Below are positions 54,377 to 62,800 of a stretch of DNA of 64,000 nucleotides, piece by piece. The notes beneath the pieces are model-generated. The model did not search any database and had not been told where the DNA came from. It saw only the letters and a program-made list of their open reading frames with translations. Numbering within the stretch: the stretch's first letter is position 1; the number at the start of each line of letters is the position of its first letter. A program made the position numbers and the translations under genes. Source of the DNA: Chryseobacterium defluvii (GTDB lineage: Bacteria > Bacteroidota > Bacteroidia > Flavobacteriales > Weeksellaceae); assembly GCF_014204415.1 (NCBI RefSeq), contig NZ_JACHLE010000003.1:124001-188000 (forward strand), written 5' to 3'.

Positions 54377-54880
54377 CTATTTATTTTTCAACCATTTATC
54401 GTAAATTTCTAAATAACTTAAAATAGCTTTAGCAACAGTTTCATAGGTATCATCATAGGGAATTGGAACATATTGATCATACCCTAATTCTTCATACCAT
54501 ATATCATCGTCTTGCTCACGAGTATATACTTTCTCTATTACTTCAGTTTTTCCTACTATCGCAGTACTTACATTTTTGAAAAGTTGCCAGTTGTTTAAGC
54601 CAGCGGGTTTACATTCTTCTAATATTCTTCTAATATTAGTATTAATTACACTTAACAAAAAAACTTTTTCATTAATATTTTCTTTCACGACTCCATTTCC
54701 ACTTTCCGGAATTGTAAAACCCATTGGCAATAAATAATATCCATCGAAATCGGATTCTATTTTATTTACAGTCTCTATGGGCTGACTTAAAACATTATTT
54801 AAACCATGAATAAATTTATTCAAATTGTCTACTCCTACTGGTTCAACATTTTCTATTTTTAATAATTTTATTGGTATCAT
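54377..54880 (-). CDS. Immunity protein of the second family, copy 1
   Basis: 167 aa, MIPIKLLKIENVEPVGVDNL. Six bases behind the long orphan toxin of the second family, so it should be its cognate antidote. A predicted soluble protein with a central tryptophan-containing segment (AGLNNWQLFKNVSTAIVGKT). Family unknown. Confidence 0.7.
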   Translation of the reverse strand: MIPIKLLKIENVEPVGVDNLNKFIHGLNNVLSQPIETVNKIESDFDGYYLLPMGFTIPESGNGVVKENINEKVFLLSVINTNIRRILEECKPAGLNNWQLFKNVSTAIVGKTEVIEKVYTREQDDDIWYEELGYDQYVPIPYDDTYETVAKAILSYLEIYDKWLKNK

Positions 54881-54886
54881 AATTTT

Positions 54887-55876
54887 CTATTTTACATATT
54901 TAACTTTTACTTCGATATTGTAATCTATATATAGTTTACTGTCCCAAGATAATCCGTACTCTTTCATAAATGCTTCATAAGAACCATTAAATTTTGGATT
55001 AAGTGAAAATTTTCCTGTTTTTAACTGCTTTACCGTTTGATATATTCCTTTACCTGTAATTCTGCCACTCATTGCCTCATAGCCAGCCTGTGTCATTACT
55101 GTTTTCATGTATTCATTACTTGGCGCGGCTAAAATATCTACCGAATCAAAATTGCGAATAATTTTTCCGCCAGTTACCTGATGGATAAAAGCTGCGGTAT
55201 CCAAATTCTGTATCTGAGACATTTTTACCATTTGTATTTCCCCTTCAGCAATATTCAATAATTTCATCTGCCGCAAGGTAAAATAAGCCTGAGTAGGAAT
55301 TCCTTTCCCTTGTACCAATGGTACTTTTACATCTTCCACCCATTTTGGTAGATCATTTGCAAATCCATGATTAAAAGTAAATATCTTTTTCTTGGTATCA
55401 AAATTCCGATAAAAATATCCTTCATAATCTTCAAAACTAGTCACAATTCCTCTACCGTATTTAGGATCAAATTCCTCAATATCTTTAAGACTTTCAAATC
55501 CTCTTGGCTTATGGCTTACCTCAATACCATCATACAGACCATCCACATATCCCATTCTTCCATTTTCGTATTTAATGGTCTGGGAAGTTTCTTCAAGAGT
55601 ATCTTCTAATTTTTTTGAGTTTTTAGAAATTTTCTTCTTCAGATTTCGGTAAAACTCTAAGAGTTTTTTATCATTAGGTGTTCCTTGTATCAGCTTTTCA
55701 CCTTTATATACCAAAGCATATTCCTGTTCTCCAATTTCTACTATTACAGCTCCTTTTTCGTATAGTGGTAAAACGTTATCATATTTTCCAAAAGCAAAAG
55801 CTGTGGCTTTAGAGATTTTATCACTATTGTATGCTAAAATCTTCAGGCTTATTTCTGTATTGGGTTTCAGGGTGTT
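54887..55876 (-). pseudogene. Orphan toxin cassette of a second toxin family, no start
   Basis: Open frame from 55876 to 54887. The first ~75 codons (NTLKPNTEISLKILAYNSDK; TAFAFGKYDNVLPLYEKGA; LIQGTPNDKKLLEFYRNLKK) match the linker of the 903-aa toxin, and the homology starts abruptly at 55876. The rest is a different toxin: GRGIVTSFEDYEGYFYRNFD, GIPTQAYFTLRQMKLLNIAE and LYIDYNIEVKVKYVK. No catalytic motif was recognised. A TAA lies two codons upstream of the match and no ATG is near, so the cassette is silent in this place. It is a donor for replacement of the expressed toxin tip. Confidence 0.75.
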
Positions 55877-55909
55877 CTCCCTTTACAGAAGACTTCCAAA
55901 AAACAAAAA

Positions 55910-55929
55910 CCGCTCAAGAAATTGAGCGG
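55910..55929 (-). terminator. Terminator upstream of the orphan cassette
   Basis: CCGCTCAA-gaaa-TTGAGCGG with flanking A and T runs; it ends the broken Imm35 unit. Confidence 0.75.
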
Positions 55930-55961
55930 CTCGTTTTTAGGTTTCTTCTACTCCTTTAGAA

Positions 55962-56296
55962 TTATTTATAATCAAACCGATCCTCATCAGGATACCAATA
56001 AGTATCTAAAGCTGTAGATAATGTGCCATTTTCATAGGCTTTTAGTTGCCTTTCTAATATTCCCGCAGTACCAAAAGTAACCACTCTTCCTGTTTTTTTT
56101 TCTACTAAAAAAGGCCCCCCCCCATTAAAGATTTATTAAAATCACCAGTTAAAATATACTCTTTAGAATTAAAAGAATAAATATTCCCATATGGTTTTTT
56201 AATAATATCATTATATAACATTGGCTCAATATGTTTACTTACTATTCTTCTGATAAAACGCTCTGCTATTACCTGCATTTCTTGATCTGTTAACAT
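55962..56296 (-). pseudogene. Imm35-like immunity protein, copy 2, frameshifted at a run of nine C/G
   Basis: From ATG 56296 it reads MLTDQEMQVIAERFIRRIVS up to DFNKSLMGGGLF and stops. The rest (FLVEKKTGRVVTFGTAGILE, RQLKAYENGTLSTALDTYWY) follows in another frame to 55962. The switch is at nine consecutive C (56115-56123, plus strand). Ten or seven would restore MGGGPFLVE. Could be a switchable tract, a dead gene or a read error. Confidence 0.75.
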
Positions 56297-56314
56297 AAAA
56301 TCAATTTTTAAATT

Positions 56315-56395
56315 ATTACTTACTTTCTTTTGAATATTTAAACTCTCTATAAAGCAATCATACTCTATTATTTGACCATCAAATCATATGAAAAT
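56315..56395 (-). pseudogene. Decayed Tox-PL toxin tail
   Basis: Nearly identical to the scar at 51642-51720, including the trailing TAATAATTTAAAAATTGATT that precedes every Imm35 start in this array. Confidence 0.6.
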
Positions 56396-56398
56396 AAC

Positions 56399-56425
56399 AA
56401 AACAGCAAGAAATTCCTGCTGTTTT
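56399..56425 (-). terminator. Terminator after Imm35 copy 1
   Basis: AAAACAGCA and TGCTGTTTT arms with a short interior; related to the one at 51726. Confidence 0.65.
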
Positions 56426-56445
56426 GTTGAAGAATTAAATTCGTA

Positions 56446-56796
56446 TTATTTATAATCAAACCTATCCTCATCTGGGTACCAATAGGTATTTAAAGCAGTA
56501 ACTAATGTTCCATTTTCATAGGCTTTTAGATAATCTTCTAATCTACCTGCGGTACCAAAACCAACTACCCTCCCTGTTTTTTTTTCTACTAAAAAAGAGG
56601 CATTGCCTACTAATGTTTTATTAAAATTTCCCGTTAAAAGAAATTCTTTAGACTGATAATCATAAATATTTCCATAAGGTTTTTTAATAATCCTTTCTGT
56701 TAATATTACTACTTCAATATCCGCCCCCCCAAATTTTTCTGCTCTACTTTTTAAATAGCGTTCTGCTATACTTAGCATTTCTTGATCTGTTAACAT
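56446..56796 (-). CDS. Imm35-like immunity protein, copy 1 (cognate of the full toxin)
   Basis: 116 aa, 19 bases after the toxin stop. It has a different N-terminal half (YLKSRAEKFGGADIEVVILT) from copies 3 and 4 but the same KPYGNIYDYQSKEFLLTGNF, ASFLVEKKTGRVVGFGTAGR and YWYPDEDRFDYK parts. The segment GGAD is coded by a run of seven G (C on the plus strand, 56724-56730), which keeps the frame here. Neutralises the papain-fold tip by inference from family and position. Confidence 0.75.
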   Translation of the reverse strand: MLTDQEMLSIAERYLKSRAEKFGGADIEVVILTERIIKKPYGNIYDYQSKEFLLTGNFNKTLVGNASFLVEKKTGRVVGFGTAGRLEDYLKAYENGTLVTALNTYWYPDEDRFDYK

Positions 56797-56815
56797 AAAA
56801 TCAATTTTTAAATTA

Positions 56816-59527
56816 TTACTTTCTTACTTTTGTATATTTAAACTCTAGATAATTTCTTTGAAGAAAGTTACGAGCTTTACTACTAGTCACATCATAAATT
56901 ACGTATTCGCCCGTTTGACCGTCAAATAAATGCAATTCTCCACCCTTTTTCATTCCCACAAAAAAATGACCTTTAGTGGATTCTTCAATTGTTCCTTTTA
57001 TGCGAACCTTCTCTTTAATACCATATACTACCACGATGTCTCCTTCTGCCATTAATTGTTTCATTCTTGGAATGGTTGAAGGTTGAAAACTTCCTCCCCC
57101 ACACTTTGCCGCTACTACTTCTATGTCTTGATATCCTGATGGTTCAGCTAATCTTAGTTTCCCTGTTTTCAAAAACTCAACTACAACTTCTGCGGTATTA
57201 CCACAATTTTCGTAATCTACTTGTTTCACAGCATTACCTACCGATTTATGGTTAAAATAAGGCATCGCCTCTTTTATATGATCAAAAGGTTTTGCAGTTA
57301 TTTTTGAGAATTGTTTTAACCCTTCTTCAAATGCTTTTACCTCCTTCTTAACTGTCGTAGCTACTATTGATTCACCATATGCACCTCCTTCATGTTTCAG
57401 TTCTTCTAAAACTTCGCCCAACCGCTTTTGGTTCTTCTTCAGATTTTGGTAAAACTCTAAAACCTTTTTATCGTTAGGTGTACCCTGTATCAGCTTTTCA
57501 CCTTTATATACTAAAGCATATTCTTTCTCTCCAATCTCTACTAAGATAGCACCTTTTTCATACAACGGTAAAAAGCTATCATACTTTCCAAAAGCAAAAG
57601 CTGTGGCTTTAGAGATTTTATCACTGTTGTAGGCTAAAATCTTCACGCTTATTTCCGTACTGGGTTTCAGCGTGTTCCCTGCAAAGGTAAGAATTTCTCT
57701 TTCCAACAGGATTTTACCCAGACTTTTTTCATAAGCCTGCAAGAGAGGGCTTCCACTTTTCAGTGCTTCTAAATAGCAAAATACGCTTTTGGCAAAAACC
57801 TGCTCTACCATTGCTGCCGATGCTAAGGTCAAGCCTCCGACCAAATATACCTTATTCCAAGTGTCCAGAAATTCTTTCCCTCCGGGACTCTGCTCAATGT
57901 CTTCTCTGTTAGCTGTAATACCAATATCTGCCAAAGCAAGACCAATTCCAATGGCTTCAGCTGCAATTCCTATGGCTCCTCCAGCTGGGAAAAAGACGAC
58001 TCCCAACACAATAGCAAGTACATCAAATCCTATACGTATAGCATCAGCTCTTAATTGCTGGTCTCTTTCTTCTGCGAAAGCTTTAATGGTCATAGCAGAT
58101 ACAAACGGAAAAGGAGCCTCTTTAATATCTGCATACTTGATACGGACGATATCCATAGGATGATACAGGTTTCCTTCTTCAGTTTCTTCAAGATAATAGG
58201 ATGTTACTTCTTCTGAACTTCCAGGACTTCCAGGGACTATTCCGGGAGTGTAAACGGTTTTTCCTTCTGCTTTCTTTTTCATTTGCTGTAGAAAGAACTC
58301 ATTATCTTTTTCACCCTGAAAAACACTTCCCGAAGAGACAGCATAATCATTTCCTATGGTAAATTCCTCATCAAGAATTCTTAATCCATTGAAAGCATTA
58401 TCAATACAAAGAGCCGTAATAAAATTGGCAAACAGGGTTTTGTTGCTCCATTCCTTACCATCCAGTACAGAAGTTTTATTCATATTGCCAAAAATGCGCT
58501 TTACCATCGCCTGATCATTTTTGAAGCTTTCAAAAAGAAATGAACTGCTTCGAAAAATTTTCAACAGGTTGAGCAGTGCCCCACTGGAATCTGTTGTCCA
58601 GCTAAGGGCTCCCTGATCATCATATTTTACCAGTTTTTCCAAGTGCCCCCAAAGATGTAATTGGGCAGAACTTACAGATTTTACTTTTCCTGTCTTTTTA
58701 TCCTTAGTAAGGACCGCTTCATTATCAAATTTTCCTTCCAGTTTAGAAAGTAAGCCTTCTATTACGAAATCAGGTATATTTTCATACAGAAACTTTAAAG
58801 CGGAAGGATCCTGGGTTTCTTTTACTTTTTCTGTAAAAAGTGTGATAATTTCGTTTTTTGCATCATTCCTCAGCTTAAGTTTTTCAGATAAAGCTACGTA
58901 TCCATTGCCATCTGATGTACTTATAATAACAGCGTTGTATTTTTTCTCAAGTTCATATTCGCCTGTGGCCTGATTAAAAACTCTTTTGTCTAAATAATCA
59001 GTATACACAAACTTCAGTTCAAATAAGATCTCTTCTTTTTCAGGACTCAGATAAAATCGGCTTCCATAATCTTTCAAACTTATAAAGCAGGCCCTATCAT
59101 TAAGCTCTACTGATAACAATGCTGCTTTTTTTTCATTTCCTCTGGTATATTCAAAATATTTTGGTGGAGCGTAAGTAGTGGTTATGGGAACCATAGTTGA
59201 GGGGCTGCTTCCTAAATCGACCGTAGGATTATCCAAAGCATAATTTTGATAATAGAAAAAGAATTTTTCATTTGTCTGATCATCTAAATCATTCAAAAGA
59301 TCATTCAATTTCATATTTTCAGCATAAAAATTACCGTTGGTTGCTACACATTTGTCATCAGCTTCACCATTTCCAAATTTTTTATCATATGAAATTTCTT
59401 CAAAAGATCGGACATCGTTCACTCCTCCAAAAGGATTTTTATTTTCCGTAAAACCTTTGGTTACTTCTTCGAAAGAAAGTATTTTGTACTGGGATAAATC
59501 TCCGAATTCGTCATCAAATTTTTCCAT
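56816..59527 (-). CDS. Polymorphic toxin with C-terminal papain-fold (Tox-PL-like) domain
   Basis: 903 aa without a signal peptide. Residues ~1-480 are soluble and not recognised. Residues ~490-540 (LAIVLGVVFFPAGGAIGIAA, then EAIGIGLALADIGI) are hydrophobic, as in pretoxin regions that aid membrane passage, followed by a second hydrophobic stretch (VYLVGGLTLASAAMVEQVF). A linker (KILAYNSDKISKATAFAFGK) is the recombination point shared with the orphans. The tip (~760-903) has Cys775 in ENCGNTAEVV, His854 in GHFFVGMKK and Asp869 in LFDGQTGEY, the Cys-His-Asp arrangement of papain-fold toxins, which act as proteases or deamidases on target-cell proteins. Its start overlaps the nucleotidyltransferase gene by 14 bases. 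Delivery system is not in the window. Confidence 0.8.
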   Translation of the reverse strand: MEKFDDEFGDLSQYKILSFEEVTKGFTENKNPFGGVNDVRSFEEISYDKKFGNGEADDKCVATNGNFYAENMKLNDLLNDLDDQTNEKFFFYYQNYALDNPTVDLGSSPSTMVPITTTYAPPKYFEYTRGNEKKAALLSVELNDRACFISLKDYGSRFYLSPEKEEILFELKFVYTDYLDKRVFNQATGEYELEKKYNAVIISTSDGNGYVALSEKLKLRNDAKNEIITLFTEKVKETQDPSALKFLYENIPDFVIEGLLSKLEGKFDNEAVLTKDKKTGKVKSVSSAQLHLWGHLEKLVKYDDQGALSWTTDSSGALLNLLKIFRSSSFLFESFKNDQAMVKRIFGNMNKTSVLDGKEWSNKTLFANFITALCIDNAFNGLRILDEEFTIGNDYAVSSGSVFQGEKDNEFFLQQMKKKAEGKTVYTPGIVPGSPGSSEEVTSYYLEETEEGNLYHPMDIVRIKYADIKEAPFPFVSAMTIKAFAEERDQQLRADAIRIGFDVLAIVLGVVFFPAGGAIGIAAEAIGIGLALADIGITANREDIEQSPGGKEFLDTWNKVYLVGGLTLASAAMVEQVFAKSVFCYLEALKSGSPLLQAYEKSLGKILLEREILTFAGNTLKPSTEISVKILAYNSDKISKATAFAFGKYDSFLPLYEKGAILVEIGEKEYALVYKGEKLIQGTPNDKKVLEFYQNLKKNQKRLGEVLEELKHEGGAYGESIVATTVKKEVKAFEEGLKQFSKITAKPFDHIKEAMPYFNHKSVGNAVKQVDYENCGNTAEVVVEFLKTGKLRLAEPSGYQDIEVVAAKCGGGSFQPSTIPRMKQLMAEGDIVVVYGIKEKVRIKGTIEESTKGHFFVGMKKGGELHLFDGQTGEYVIYDVTSSKARNFLQRNYLEFKYTKVRK

Positions 59528-59882
59528 TTTCTTTGTTTTTATTCATTAAACATTCGAGTTCATTGACAGGATAGATTTGTTTGATCGTCATATTTCCTGT
59601 AAACTTTTGGACTTGATGTTCATCCAACACCAAAAGATCCAGATGATAGTTTTCATCCACCAAAACCGCAGCATTTTTCAGCTTACATCTTGCCTGCACC
59701 AATATATCCCAGTCTTTTCCTTCCAACTCATTCCAACGCTCCAGAGCAAGCCTTCCCCTGCTTCCGAAAAGCATGATCTTTTCTACAGCAGTTATTTCAT
59801 TAATCTTGTCTTTAAGACGTGAGAGGATATAAGGCAGCACTTTATCGTGCTGCCAAATAGCCTTAGGTTTAACCTGACTCAT
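59514..59882 (-). CDS. Minimal nucleotidyltransferase-domain protein
   Basis: 122 aa. MLFGSRGRLALERWNELEG and KDWDILVQARCK give the GSxGR...DxD pattern of Pol-beta-type nucleotidyltransferases, and HLDLLVLDEHQVQ could supply the third acidic residue. The usual Gly-Ser to Asp-x-Asp distance is lengthened, so activity is not certain. It lies 15 bases behind the 1355-aa gene and overlaps the toxin start by 14 bases: a firm operon. It could transfer a nucleotide to a protein or RNA, modifying the toxin, its carrier or a target; this is inference. Confidence 0.65.
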   Translation of the reverse strand: MSQVKPKAIWQHDKVLPYILSRLKDKINEITAVEKIMLFGSRGRLALERWNELEGKDWDILVQARCKLKNAAVLVDENYHLDLLVLDEHQVQKFTGNMTIKQIYPVNELECLMNKNKENGKI

Positions 59883-59897
59883 CTTTACAGTTTTAAA

Positions 59898-62800
59898 TTA
59901 ACTTATAGAACTAACTAAGAATTTGCTTAGAGGAACCTTATCTGCATACTCAGCATTAGGAATACTCAGACCGTTTTTATCTAAGATCCTTCCGCTCGCA
60001 GAATTTCCAAGTTCCGGAGTGATCATTTTCAGATAGGTTTCCCCGTCTGTGGTGAACTTTAAGGTATCAGAATCTTCTGTCCTATCCGGTTTTATGAACG
60101 TAAATGTCTTAATCTTACTGACATTGATCTTGAATGTAATTCCATCTTCGTTTGTCGGATACGCTTCAACTCCTTCTATAGCAGAAATCTCATCAGCTAA
60201 AGCCTCATATAATTTAATAAGAGAATCTGTTGCACTCCATGAAGCATTTCTGTCTATAGTAATGGTATTGCCCATACATTCATATATCCTTGGAAATAGT
60301 TGTGCAGTATCCATATGTCCAATAGTTGGATAATATAACCTGTTATCTAAGTTACTAAAGGTAATTTCGATCCATTTATCAGAGGTTTGCCCGATCTGGT
60401 TATTGTTTAATTCAAAATTGCTGTTACACATTTCTCCTAAATTATCATCAAACTTTACCCCCGGCTCACAGTTACAAGGCAATGCCTTTTCTACTTTTAA
60501 GCCAATGGAATCTGCCTGAAGAATTGTTAAGGATGTAGGAATTTTCTCTCTCCACGGCTCACCTTCTTTGGTGGCTTTTGGCGAACGCAATTCATCCACG
60601 ATAGATAAGAACAACGGATCATCAATTACCGGAACTTCTCCACCATTCCAGATCTGTCCTGTTGCCTGGAAATGTCTTACCGCCTCTTCAAACCCGGGTC
60701 TTACGATAACGATCACTCTTGCCATTCCAGACTGCATAAATGCTCTGAATGTAGGATCGTTATCATCAAACTGATACAGATCGGCCCAAGATTTTCTTTC
60801 TCCCCAATAATATGGGTAAAAATAATAGCTCATAATCTCCCACTCAAATGCCTGTTCCATAAATTTGATAAACGCAGCATATTTATCTAATTCCTCATTT
60901 ACTTTAATATCTGTATTATCAAATGCTTCTGTAGAAGAATTATCATTGGTATAATATCTCTTTTTACCAAAAGTGAGTAGTGCATTTGGATTTTGATCCA
61001 GCATGTAAGAGATACAATTTCTTCTTAAAATGGTATTTTCTATTTTTCTGTAGAAGCCAGGATTTGATCCTTTAATCTGAACACCTATCGCTTTTGCATC
61101 TGCTAAGGCCGCTTCATATTTCGCAAGCTCTATTTCATACGCTTCCATAATTTTGTTGAATGTTTTTTGCAGCCATCCGTTTTTATATTCTTCCTGCAAT
61201 ACACATTTAATGCTCACTGTAGCATGGAAGAAGTGTGCATTGGTCGTAGCAATAGAAATTGGTACTTCTCTTACAAATTGTAAGAATCCACTAGCACTGT
61301 TATCTCCTCCTACAAGCAAGGAATCCCCATTTCCCCAACCATTATAGCCGGCAAAAGAAGTCGCTCTCTTTACCACATAAGACTCCGTGATATAATGTTC
61401 CGGAATGGCAATTAGATCCGATTTTGAAGATGCCTGTTTTGATTCCGTAGAAGAGTAATTAATTGCTTTTCCTACATACACTACGGATTCCAGTTTTTCA
61501 TCTACTTCTACGTTATAATGTCCAAGCCAGTATTTCAATTTTGTTGAATCGGTAAGGGCACTCCAGTCCTTGATCTGCATCGCAGGAGATTCTCTCGGAT
61601 CAATGGGTTTTACCAATTGGTTCTCTGCAGTATTCATGACCTGCATTCCCATCTTATGGATTTTAGAAGGTTCCGGAATCATGAATTCAAACATCATGCG
61701 CTTACCATAATTGTAAATCTGATTTTTCACGACTTTATCCACCCAACGGTAAACTCCCACAACATGATTGCTTCCTTTGGTATTGTCAAAACCGTGTTTG
61801 TTGTTTTCTTCATACTCTTCAAGGATCTTGTCAATACGTTCTTCTTTTACTTTGGTAATAATTCTATCCAAAGCTCTTGCTGTAACATCCTTAGCTTCTG
61901 TTACCGCTTGTCTGTTGCTTTCTTCCTTGGAGTTGTGAGTGGCATAATTGGCACCCACACTTAATCCATATGATGGTGCTCCTAATTTTCCACCACCCCA
62001 GGTAGCATTAAATCCTGTTTGTGCCGCAAAGTCTTTGGATTCCTGAAGGATCTTGGCAACTTCACTCTGCATTTCATGTCTTTCCGTGGAAGTAGTATCG
62101 GTCAGCTTTTCTTTTTCAGATTCCGTAGATCTTGTCGTTTGGGATTCACTGCGTTTCAATCGTCTTGTTGCTCTTTCCTTATATTCTCTTGCCATGATGT
62201 TTTCGATGTGGGCCACATCTCCTTCCACATAGCAATACGTACTTTGTTCAACTTTTCGATAGTCCGCTATCCCAATATTCTTCATTCCGAAACCGGATGG
62301 GATGAATACTCCTGTTGTGACTGTTGGATTTTCTGGGTTTTCCGGATTTTCTGGATCCACAGGGGTAACTTTATTCTTTAAAGTAAATGTTCCCGGACCT
62401 TCAAATTTATAGGTATTGTTTGCTGTTACATTTAAAGTGGCCTGCATGATATATACAAGTCCGTCATTAAGGGTAACTTCTCCTTCCAATACGATGATTT
62501 CATATCTATCCAGATCTGCAGTGGGAATATTCTCTGTACCACTAAATAAGGTGGTGACATTGGGAGCACCGTAGGTATAGGCCATAGAACCATTAGCTAC
62601 CTGTTGGCCGCCTGCTTTTAGGGTATAATTTCCACTTACAATATGCTTGGGCTGGTTGATATCTGTAGTAATGATCATGCTGTGGGCAAGCCACGGCTGT
62701 TTCACTGTTCTTGCAAAAAAAGTAATGACCGGATTATTATTTACAGAATTACTTACAGGAACCACAACTCCCCCTACTGTTGTGGAAACCTGTGGTGAAA

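Noticed and set aside
57789..58163. 124-codon plus-strand frame inside the toxin gene
   Set aside because: Antisense shadow of the hydrophobic region of the 903-aa toxin.
56816..59527. Type IX secretion of the toxin
   Set aside because: No signal peptide and no C-terminal sorting domain; another delivery route is needed.
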